Positions 29,140-35,909 of a stretch of 35,909 bases of DNA are shown one piece after another (position 1 is the first letter of the stretch; each line of letters starts with the position of its first letter). Origin of the DNA: Modicisalibacter coralii (GTDB taxonomy: Bacteria > Pseudomonadota > Gammaproteobacteria > Pseudomonadales > Halomonadaceae). The notes under the pieces are model-generated. The model did not search any database, had not been told where the DNA came from, and was given only the letters and a program-made list of their open reading frames with translations. The position numbers were made by a program, and so were the translations under genes. The stretch is taken from the NCBI RefSeq assembly GCF_004117855.1, contig NZ_QWBW01000044.1, positions 1 to 35,909 on the forward strand, written 5' to 3'.

Positions 29140-29397
29140 ATGCAACCCAACGACGTCAAGGAGCTGCTCGAAGCGCGCATCGACGGTTGCGAGTTCCATA
29201 TCCAGGGCGAAGGCTGCAACTTCCAGGTCATCGCCGTGGGCGATGTCTTCGACGGACTCGGCCCGGTCAAGCGTCAGCAACTGATCTACTCGGCGCTTTC
29301 CGACGAGATCGCCAGCGGCGCGTTGCACGCCGTGAGCATCAAGACCTACACGCCGACGCAATGGCAGGCGGCGCCCGAGAACCCCCGCACTGAGTGA
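29140..29397 (+). CDS. ibaG: BolA-family protein IbaG
   Basis: IbaG/YrbA (85 residues) is a small BolA-fold protein that, with a monothiol glutaredoxin, can bind an iron-sulfur cluster; it is linked to acid stress in E. coli. The sequence has the helical N-terminus NDVKELLEARIDGCEFHI, the GDVFDGLGPVKRQQLIYSAL helix-turn motif and the HAVSIKTYTPTQW tail. It is placed between mlaB and murA, the conserved location in E. coli and Pseudomonas. Confidence 0.92.
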   Translation: MQPNDVKELLEARIDGCEFHIQGEGCNFQVIAVGDVFDGLGPVKRQQLIYSALSDEIASGALHAVSIKTYTPTQWQAAPENPRTE

Positions 29398-30672
<1,275 letters not shown>

Positions 30673-30685
30673 GGCAGCGGGGCGG

Positions 30686-30715
30686 CCCGGCTGACGTCCG
30701 ATGACGCCAGCCGGG
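30686..30715 (+). terminator. Stem-loop between murA and hisG
   Basis: CCCGGCTG (30686-30693) and CAGCCGGG (30708-30715) pair perfectly, with inner ACGTC/GACG adding to the stem. It lies 13 bp after the murA stop and 31 bp before hisG. There is no U-run and no histidine-rich leader peptide, so classical his attenuation is not supported; partial termination is possible. Confidence 0.4.
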
Positions 30716-30746
30716 TCAGAACTTCCCAACAAACGCGGTTGTCGCA

Positions 30747-31400
30747 ATGTCGAAGCAATTGATCGTCGCCCTGTCGAAGGGCCGAATTCTCGAGGAAACC
30801 CTGCCGTTGCTCGCCGACGCCGGCATCGAGCCGGTCGAGGACCTGGGCAAGAGCCGCAAGCTGTTGTTCGATACCAATCTGGCCAACGTCAAGCTGGTGG
30901 TGATCCGGGCCACCGACGTGCCCACCTATGTGCAGATGGGCGCTGCCGACCTGGGCGTGGCCGGCAAGGACGTGCTGCTCGAGCACGGGGCCGAGGGGCT
31001 CTACGAGCCGCTGGACCTGGAGATCGCCCGCTGCCGGCTGATGACCGCCGGCGTGGTCGGCGCGCCGCCGGTACAGGCACGGCGCCGGGTGGCGACCAAG
31101 TTCGTCAATGTCGCGCGGCGCTACTATGCCGAGCAGGGCATCCAGGCCGAGGTGATCAAGCTCTATGGCGCCATGGAACTGGCCCCGCTGATGAACCTGG
31201 CCGATGAGATCGTCGACATCGTCGATACCGGCAACACCCTGCGGGCCAATGGCATGGAACCCCGCGAGCTGATCGCCGAGATCAGCACCCGGCTGGTGGT
31301 CAACAAGGCCGCGATGACCATGAAGCACGAGCACCTGAAGCCGTTGATCGAGCGCCTGCGCAGTGCCGTGACGGCGCGCAGCGCCACGCCCGCCGGTTGA
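30747..31400 (+). CDS. hisG: ATP phosphoribosyltransferase, short form HisG
   Basis: HisG (217 residues) joins ATP and PRPP in the first step of histidine synthesis. It has [18 protein letters not shown] at the N-terminus and the PRPP-binding [17 protein letters not shown] motif (about 168-184). It is a short-form enzyme without the C-terminal regulatory domain, which in known cases requires HisZ as the regulatory partner; no hisZ is in this window. ATG 30747 lacks an obvious ribosome-binding site, but no other start is available in frame. Confidence 0.96.
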   Translation: MSKQLIVALSKGRILEETLPLLADAGIEPVEDLGKSRKLLFDTNLANVKLVVIRATDVPTYVQMGAADLGVAGKDVLLEHGAEGLYEPLDLEIARCRLMTAGVVGAPPVQARRRVATKFVNVARRYYAEQGIQAEVIKLYGAMELAPLMNLADEIVDIVDTGNTLRANGMEPRELIAEISTRLVVNKAAMTMKHEHLKPLIERLRSAVTARSATPAG

Positions 31401-31441
31401 GCCAGCGCCGCCAACGGTTCGTCATGAGAGGACCCGCCACG

Positions 31442-32770
31442 ATGGCCGAGAGTGCAGTACCGAATTTCACCATGCCCCGCCTGGACACCCGCGATGCCGA
31501 CTTCGAGGCGTTGCTGGGGGCGCTGCTGGACTGGGAGGGCGTCTCCGATGCCGAGGTCCAGCAGCGGGTGGCGGAGATCATCGCCGCCGTGCGCGAACGC
31601 GGCGATGCCGCGCTGGTCGAGCTGACCGGGCGCCTGGACCGTCTGTCGGTGAGCGACATGGCGGCGCTGACCCTCAGCGCCGAACGCCTGGCCGAGGCCT
31701 ATGCCGGGCTGCCCGACGAGCAGCGCGAGGCGCTGAGCCATGCCGCCGAGCGCATCCGCACCTACCATCAGCATCAGAAGCCCGAATCGTGGCGCTACAC
31801 CGAGGCCGACGGCAGCGTGCTGGGCCAGCAGATCACGCCGCTGGACCGTGCCGGCATCTATGTACCGGGCGGCAAGGCCGCCTATCCCTCGTCGGTGCTG
31901 ATGAACGCGATCCCGGCGCATGTCGCCGGGGTGCGCGAGATCGTCATGGTGGTACCGACGCCGGACGGCGTGGTCAACGAACTGGTTCTCGCCGCGGCGC
32001 ACCTGGCCGGGGTCGACAAGGTCTTCACCCTGGGCGGCGCCCAGGCGGTGGCGGCGCTGGCCTACGGCACCGAGAGCGTGCCGCGGGTCGACAAGATCGT
32101 CGGTCCGGGCAACATCTACGTCGCCACCGCCAAGCGGGCGGTATTCGGCCAGGTGGGTATCGACATGATCGCCGGGCCGTCCGAGATCCTGGTGGTCTCC
32201 GACGGCGGCACCGATCCCGAGTGGCTGGCGATGGACCTGTTTTCCCAGGCCGAACACGACGAGGACGCCCAGGCGATACTGCTGAGCTGGGACGACGCCC
32301 ACCTGGACGCCGTCGAGGCGGCGATCGAGCGGCTGTTGCCGACCCTGGAGCGTGCGCCGATCGTGCGTGCCTCGCTGGAGTCGCGCGGCGCCTTGATCCG
32401 CTGCCGGGATCGCGACGAGGCCCTGGCGCTGGTCAATCGCATCGCCCCGGAACACCTCGAGCTGTCGGTCGAGGATCCCGACGCGTTGCTGCCGCAGGTG
32501 CGTCACGCCGGGGCGGTCTTCATGGGACGCTACACCGCCGAGGCGCTGGGCGATTACTGCGCCGGTCCCAATCACGTGCTGCCCACCTCCGGCACCGCGC
32601 GTTTCTCGTCGCCGCTGGGCGTCTACGACTTCCAGAAGCGCTCGTCGATCATCCACTGTTCCGCCGAGGGGGCGTCGGCGCTGGGGCGCACGGCCTCGGT
32701 GCTGGCACGCGGCGAATCGCTGACCGCCCACGCGCGCTCCGCGGAGAACCGCATCGTGCCGAAGACCTGA
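31442..32770 (+). CDS. hisD: Histidinol dehydrogenase
   Basis: HisD (442 residues) performs the last two steps of histidine synthesis, oxidising histidinol to histidine with NAD and zinc. Motifs include [64 protein letters not shown] (zinc Gln/His ligands) and the C-terminal [12 protein letters not shown]. The frame opens at a TTG (31397), but MAESAVPNF at 31442, with GAGAGGA upstream, is the better start; 31424 is an alternative. No hisC follows, unlike in Pseudomonas. Confidence 0.95.
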   Translation: MAESAVPNFTMPRLDTRDADFEALLGALLDWEGVSDAEVQQRVAEIIAAVRERGDAALVELTGRLDRLSVSDMAALTLSAERLAEAYAGLPDEQREALSHAAERIRTYHQHQKPESWRYTEADGSVLGQQITPLDRAGIYVPGGKAAYPSSVLMNAIPAHVAGVREIVMVVPTPDGVVNELVLAAAHLAGVDKVFTLGGAQAVAALAYGTESVPRVDKIVGPGNIYVATAKRAVFGQVGIDMIAGPSEILVVSDGGTDPEWLAMDLFSQAEHDEDAQAILLSWDDAHLDAVEAAIERLLPTLERAPIVRASLESRGALIRCRDRDEALALVNRIAPEHLELSVEDPDALLPQVRHAGAVFMGRYTAEALGDYCAGPNHVLPTSGTARFSSPLGVYDFQKRSSIIHCSAEGASALGRTASVLARGESLTAHARSAENRIVPKT

Positions 32771-32798
32771 TCGGCAGGCAGGGGTGTGTGGTGATCGC

Positions 32799-32824
32799 AA
32801 CGCCGGGCCCGGGCCCGGCGTTTT
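32799..32824 (+). terminator. Rho-independent terminator of hisD
   Basis: AACGCCGGGCCCGGGCCCGGCGTT is a perfect 24-bp palindrome (32799-32822) followed by TT, so the stem runs into a TTTT tract. It lies 28 bp past the hisD stop and just before the end of the convergent protease gene. It is the most terminator-like hairpin in the window. Confidence 0.75.
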
Positions 32825-32828
32825 CGTG

Positions 32829-34064
32829 TCAGGCGGGATTGCCGGGACTGCCCGGCGTCGGCCGTTCGCCGACCTGGATGTCGACCTGCTTGCGTTCGCC
32901 ACCGCGGATGATCGTCACCGGCAGGCTGGCGCCGGGCTTGACCTCGGCGATGTCGGCCATGGCCGCACGGGGGTCGATGATCGGCTTGCCGTCGATGGTG
33001 GTCATCACGTCGCCGGGTTGCAGGCCCGCCTTGTCCCCCGGTCCGCCGGGAAACACGCTGGAGATCACCACGCCCTGGGCCGCCTTGAGACCGAACGAGG
33101 TGGCCAGATTGGCGGTGATCTCCTGCACCTCGATGCCCAGCCAGCCGCGGATCACCCGGCCATGCTGGATGATCTGCTTGAGAATCTCCCGGGCGAGATT
33201 GGTGGGGATGGCGAAGCCGATACCCTGGGAGCCTCCCGAACGCGAGAAGATCGCGGTGTTGATGCCCTCCAGGGCGCCGTCGGCATTGACCAGGGCGCCG
33301 CCGGAATTGCCGGGGTTGATCGCCGCGTCGGTCTGGATGAAATCCTCGTAGGCGGACAGGCCCAGGTGGTTGCGGCCGGTGGCGCTGATGATGCCCATGG
33401 TCACGGTCTGGCCGACCCCGAAGGGGTTGCCGATCGCCAGACTGATGTCGCCCACCGCGATGCGCTCGGAGTCGGCCATGCGGATCACCGGCAGGTCGTC
33501 GAGGTCGATCTTGAGCACCGCCAGGTCGCTTTCGGGGTCGGTGCCGATCAGCGTGGCCAGGGTTTCACGGCCGTCGCGCAGCGCGACCTGGATCTGGTCG
33601 GCGCCCTGGATGACGTGGTTGTTGGTCAGTACGTAGCCCTCTTCGCTGACGATCACCCCGGAGCCGAGGCTCGACAGCAGGCGCTGGCGCCGTGGCATGT
33701 TCTCGCCGAAGAACTGCCGGAAGAAGGGGTCGGACATCAGCGGGTGCTGTTCGCGTTCGACGACCCGCGAGGAGTAGACGTTGACCACTGCCGGAGCGGC
33801 CTGCTCGACGGCGTCGGCATAGCTGACCGGGCCGTCGCCGCGCTGCAGGGGGGCGGCCTCGCGCAGTTGCGGGGCGGGGCGCGAGACGTCGACGTCGGCG
33901 ACCGGCGCGGCGGCGGGATCGCGCGTGTCGCTCTTGGTCTCTTTCGTCGCGGATGGCGAGGACGACGGGGTGCCGAGCAGTTGCGGAAACTCGTGGAGCA
34001 GGACGATGGCCAGCAGCACACCGGTGATCACCGGCCAGACGAGGGGCATCACGAAGCGACGCAT
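32829..34064 (-). CDS. algW: Trypsin-like periplasmic serine protease, DegS/AlgW type
   Basis: The 411-residue product is a membrane-anchored HtrA-family protease. DegS/AlgW cut the anti-sigma factor RseA/MucA when misfolded outer-membrane proteins bind the PDZ domain. A single N-terminal helix (about 7-23) anchors it. A Ser/Pro/Thr- and Asp-rich linker (about 31-80) follows, then the protease domain with His150 (TNNHVI), Asp180 (SDLAVLKI) and Ser254 (NPGNSGGAL), and one PDZ domain (about 300-395). One PDZ and the anchor argue against DegP/DegQ. The start at 34064 has AAGGAT upstream. The linker makes it longer than E. coli DegS (355). Confidence 0.9.
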   Translation of the reverse strand: MRRFVMPLVWPVITGVLLAIVLLHEFPQLLGTPSSSPSATKETKSDTRDPAAAPVADVDVSRPAPQLREAAPLQRGDGPVSYADAVEQAAPAVVNVYSSRVVEREQHPLMSDPFFRQFFGENMPRRQRLLSSLGSGVIVSEEGYVLTNNHVIQGADQIQVALRDGRETLATLIGTDPESDLAVLKIDLDDLPVIRMADSERIAVGDISLAIGNPFGVGQTVTMGIISATGRNHLGLSAYEDFIQTDAAINPGNSGGALVNADGALEGINTAIFSRSGGSQGIGFAIPTNLAREILKQIIQHGRVIRGWLGIEVQEITANLATSFGLKAAQGVVISSVFPGGPGDKAGLQPGDVMTTIDGKPIIDPRAAMADIAEVKPGASLPVTIIRGGERKQVDIQVGERPTPGSPGNPA

Positions 34065-34127
34065 GAAGAATCCTTGAAACAGGGGGCCGCCAGCGCCGCG
34101 TTTCTCGAAGCCGACGGGTGCAGCCAT

Positions 34128-34145
34128 TACAATGGCGGCATTGTA
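34128..34145. promoter_or_regulatory. Symmetric TACAATG-GCGG-CATTGTA element, divergent control region
   Basis: The 113-bp gap between the protease gene and the Nif3 gene holds a perfect 7-bp inverted repeat TACAATG (34128-34134) and CATTGTA (34139-34145). Each arm presents TACAAT as a -10-like hexamer on one strand. No convincing -35 is seen for either, so it is a divergent promoter pair or an operator. Confidence 0.4.
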
Positions 34146-34177
34146 TCACTGCCACTGGCCGAATGCCTGGAGGAACC

Positions 34178-34936
34178 ATGATCGCACGTGACCGGCTGGT
34201 CGACGCCTGTACGCAACTGCTCCACCCGGATCGCTTCAAGGACTACACCCTCAACGGGCTGCAGGTCGCCGGGCGCGAGCGGGTGCAGCGCGTGCTCAGC
34301 GGGGTCACGGCCTGTCAGGCGCTGCTCGACGAGGCGGTGGCCTGGGAGGCCGACCTGATCCTCGTCCACCACGGCTACTTCTGGAAGAACGAGCCGGTGG
34401 CGATCACCGGCATGAAACAGCGTCGCCTGGCCACGCTCCTCAGGCACGACATCAATCTGCTGGCCTATCATCTGCCGCTCGACGCCCACGCCACGCTGGG
34501 CAACAACGCCTGTCTCGGCGACAGGCTGGGGCTGCGGGCGACGGCCTGTGCCGACGGCGAACTCGGCGAGGGCCTGCTCTGGCTGGGCGAGCCCGCCGAA
34601 CCGCGGGACACGCCGGCCATGGCGCGGTATCTGGAGGCCGTGCTGGGACGGGCGCCGACCACCGTGCAGGGCCACGAGCGGGCGATCCGGCGAATCGCCT
34701 GGTGCACGGGGGGCGCCCAGGACATGATCGCCTCGGCCGCCGAGGCCGGCGCGGACGCCTTCATCTCCGGCGAGATCTCCGAGCGGACCACGCATCAGGC
34801 CCGCGAGATGGGCATCAGCTACTTCGCGGCCGGCCACCACGCCACCGAGCGTTACGGCGTTCAGGCGCTGGGGGCGAGGCTCGCCGAGGAGCTGGGCATC
34901 GAGCACCGCTTCGTGGACATCGACAATCCGGCATGA
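34178..34936 (+). CDS. Nif3-like dinuclear metal-centre protein (YbgI family)
   Basis: The 252-residue protein belongs to the Nif3/YbgI/DUF34 family, whose members fold as toroidal hexamers with a dinuclear metal site; in some bacteria a GTP cyclohydrolase I type 2-like or metal-chaperone role is proposed, and the true function is unsettled. Metal ligands are visible: His64-His65 (ILVHHGYFW), Asp102 (YHLPLDAH), and His220 with Glu224 (AGHHATERYG). The start has GGAGGA 5 bases ahead; the open frame to 34118 is upstream of the promoter-like element. It sits next to algW as in Pseudomonas. Confidence 0.9.
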   Translation: MIARDRLVDACTQLLHPDRFKDYTLNGLQVAGRERVQRVLSGVTACQALLDEAVAWEADLILVHHGYFWKNEPVAITGMKQRRLATLLRHDINLLAYHLPLDAHATLGNNACLGDRLGLRATACADGELGEGLLWLGEPAEPRDTPAMARYLEAVLGRAPTTVQGHERAIRRIAWCTGGAQDMIASAAEAGADAFISGEISERTTHQAREMGISYFAAGHHATERYGVQALGARLAEELGIEHRFVDIDNPA

Positions 34937-34937
34937 G

Positions 34938-34958
34938 CCGGCGCCCACGAGGCGCCGG
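34938..34958. terminator. Convergent hairpin between the Nif3 gene and zapG
   Basis: CCGGCGCC (34938-34945) and GGCGCCGG (34951-34958) pair perfectly over 8 bp with a CACGA loop, filling the 24-bp gap between the two stop codons. No T-run on either side. A shared bidirectional terminator is likely. Confidence 0.55.
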
Positions 34959-34960
34959 GA

Positions 34961-35407
34961 TCAGTAGCGAACCGGGGGCTCGGTGGTGGCGGTCTCGTGC
35001 TTGCGCTGCAGGCCGAAATCCTCGGAGAGGGTGCCGCGGCCGTCGTCCGCATAGTCGCGTGGGGTGGCGGGCGACGACTCGTCGTCGCTGGTGGTGTCGC
35101 CCTGACCGGCGAGGCGGCGCTTGAGCTGCTGATCGTCGCAGAGACGCTCGGCGCCCTGGGCGAGTTGCTGCTCGAGCTCGTGGCTCTGGCGCTGGATGCT
35201 GGTGACGAGATCGGCGGCCCGGGCGAAATGGTCGTTGAGGCTGCCCTTCATCTGGTTGAGTTCCAGTTCGGTCTCGGCCAGGCGCTGGCGCGTCTTCTGA
35301 TTGCGCGCGACGTTGGCGTTGAGCAGATGGTAGCCCAGTGCGCCGACGCCGATGCCGGCTAGAAAGCTGGCGATGGCCAGGATCCAGTCGATGTTACCTT
35401 GGTACAC
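34961..35407 (-). CDS. zapG: Cell-division/envelope protein ZapG (YhcB, DUF1043)
   Basis: The 148-residue product is a YhcB/DUF1043 inner-membrane protein. YhcB is linked to cell division and the coordination of envelope growth in E. coli. One N-terminal membrane helix (about 6-27, WILAIASFLAGIGVGALGY) is followed by a long coiled coil (about 35-90) and a polar, disordered tail. I place the start at GTG 35407, preceded by AAGGGG; the GTG at 35437 adds ten residues with no ribosome-binding site. It faces zapE, as in E. coli where yhcB and yhcM are neighbours. Confidence 0.88.
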   Translation of the reverse strand: MYQGNIDWILAIASFLAGIGVGALGYHLLNANVARNQKTRQRLAETELELNQMKGSLNDHFARAADLVTSIQRQSHELEQQLAQGAERLCDDQQLKRRLAGQGDTTSDDESSPATPRDYADDGRGTLSEDFGLQRKHETATTEPPVRY

Positions 35408-35487
35408 GTCGTTCCCCTTGTTTGCTCTCACTGCCACGCCGGCGACGATGGCAACCCTCGGGCGCGGCTGGGCGCCCGGGCGGGTTC

Positions 35488-35518
35488 ATTATACGGGGCA
35501 GGGCTGGATCGCGGTCAA
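35488..35518 (-). promoter_or_regulatory. Probable promoter for zapG
   Basis: On the minus strand TTGACC (35513-35518) and a perfect TATAAT (35488-35493) are 19 bases apart, a little long. The leader to GTG 35407 would be about 75 bases. Confidence 0.5.
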
Positions 35519-35536
35519 CGCATGCGACCCGGGCCC

Positions 35537-35565
35537 ATGCGAGAAACGCCCCCGGTGCGTATAAT
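35537..35565 (+). promoter_or_regulatory. Probable promoter for zapE
   Basis: A perfect TATAAT (35560-35565) lies about 41 bases before the zapE ATG; the -35 at 17 bases upstream (ATGCGA, 35537-35542) is weak. With the zapG promoter it makes a 199-bp divergent control region with two consensus -10 boxes. Confidence 0.5.
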
Positions 35566-35606
35566 GGCCGGCTCATCGATCGCAGCCCGAGGATCTTTCG
35601 ACGCTC

Positions 35607-35909
35607 ATGTCAGCGCCCACATCGACTTCATCCGCCGGCCAGGCTGCCGGGACGCGCACGCCGCTCGAGCGCTATCGTGCCGACCTGCAGCGCGAGGGTT
35701 TCCAGTACGATGCCGCGCAGGAGCGCGCCGTCGAGCATCTCCAGCGCCTGCATGACGAGCTGATCAACACCCCGCGCCGCGCGCTGGCGCCGGCGAGTGC
35801 GGACCACGGCCTGAAATCGCGGGTCGCGCGGTTGTTCGGCAAGCGGGAGGAAACGCCGCCGCGCGCTGAGGTGCCTGATGTTCGGGGGCTCTACTTCTGG
35901 GGTGGGGTG
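35607..35909 (+). CDS. zapE: Cell division ATPase ZapE (5' part only)
   Basis: The frame starts at ATG 35607 and runs open through the right edge, giving the first 101 residues. ZapE (YhcM, AFG1-like) is an AAA-type ATPase that acts on the Z-ring late in division in E. coli. Visible are the N-terminal LERYRADLQREGFQYDAAQERAVEHL, the basic LKSRVARLFGKRE segment and RGLYFWGGV, which directly precedes the Walker A loop in this family; the loop itself is beyond the window. The first 18 residues are Ser/Thr/Ala-rich and variable. Confidence 0.88.
   Translation, partial: MSAPTSTSSAGQAAGTRTPLERYRADLQREGFQYDAAQERAVEHLQRLHDELINTPRRALAPASADHGLKSRVARLFGKREETPPRAEVPDVRGLYFWGGV

Noticed and set aside
30673-30746. 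Possible his attenuator before hisG
   Set aside because: There is a strong stem-loop but no leader peptide with a run of histidine codons and no U-tract.
32784-34181. 465-codon plus-strand open frame opposite the protease gene
   Set aside because: Antisense to a complete HtrA-type protease with an intact catalytic triad; no independent support.

Overview
This 35.9-kb, high-GC window is a chromosomal core-genome segment of a gammaproteobacterium. Gene content and order (gatCAB, mreBCD-maf-rng-yhdP-tldD-darP-pmbA, npr-rapZ-ptsN-hpf-rpoN-lptBAC-kdsCD, mlaFEDCB-ibaG-murA-hisG-hisD-algW/degS) resemble the arrangement known from Pseudomonas and Halomonadaceae. The neighbouring puuC/puuR pair and the missing hisC after hisD make a Halomonas-like organism my best guess. 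That is inference from synteny and protein resemblance, not a database match. I see no mobile elements, phage genes, CRISPR arrays, tRNA or rRNA genes.

Layout. (1) 1-1346: the 3' part of an aldehyde dehydrogenase (PuuC type) converges on a cupin-HTH repressor (PuuR type), the edge of a polyamine/GABA catabolic locus. (2) 1399-4643, minus: gatC-gatA-gatB, the tRNA-dependent amidotransferase. (3) 4837-14859, plus: mreB-mreC-mreD-maf-rng-yhdP-tldD, covering cell shape, nucleotide house-cleaning, RNA processing and envelope lipid transport. (4) darP (minus) and pmbA (plus) are divergent; DarP acts in 50S ribosome assembly and PmbA is the TldD partner. (5) 17001-25712, minus: kdsD-kdsC-lptC-lptA-lptB, then rpoN-hpf-ptsN-rapZ-npr, then mgtE. 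This combines Kdo/LPS synthesis and export with sigma-54 and the nitrogen PTS. (6) 25899-32770, plus: mlaF-E-D-C-B, ibaG, murA, hisG, hisD. (7) 32829-35909: a DegS/AlgW-type periplasmic protease (minus), a Nif3-family protein (plus), zapG/yhcB (minus) and the start of zapE (plus).

Most genes serve the envelope: the MreBCD elongation scaffold, MurA for peptidoglycan, Kdo synthesis and the LptBAC part of LPS export, MlaBCDEF and YhdP for phospholipid traffic, and an envelope-stress protease. I see no obviously new multi-gene system. The most interesting signals are regulatory: an exact sigma-54 promoter consensus directly upstream of rpoN itself, followed by a 16-bp perfect palindrome at the predicted start site; an mreC gene whose conserved N-terminus begins at an ATC codon behind a good ribosome-binding site; a roughly 118-bp imperfect palindrome after tldD; and a symmetric TACAATG/CATTGTA element between the degS-like and Nif3 genes. 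No gene-free stretch exceeds 200 bases.
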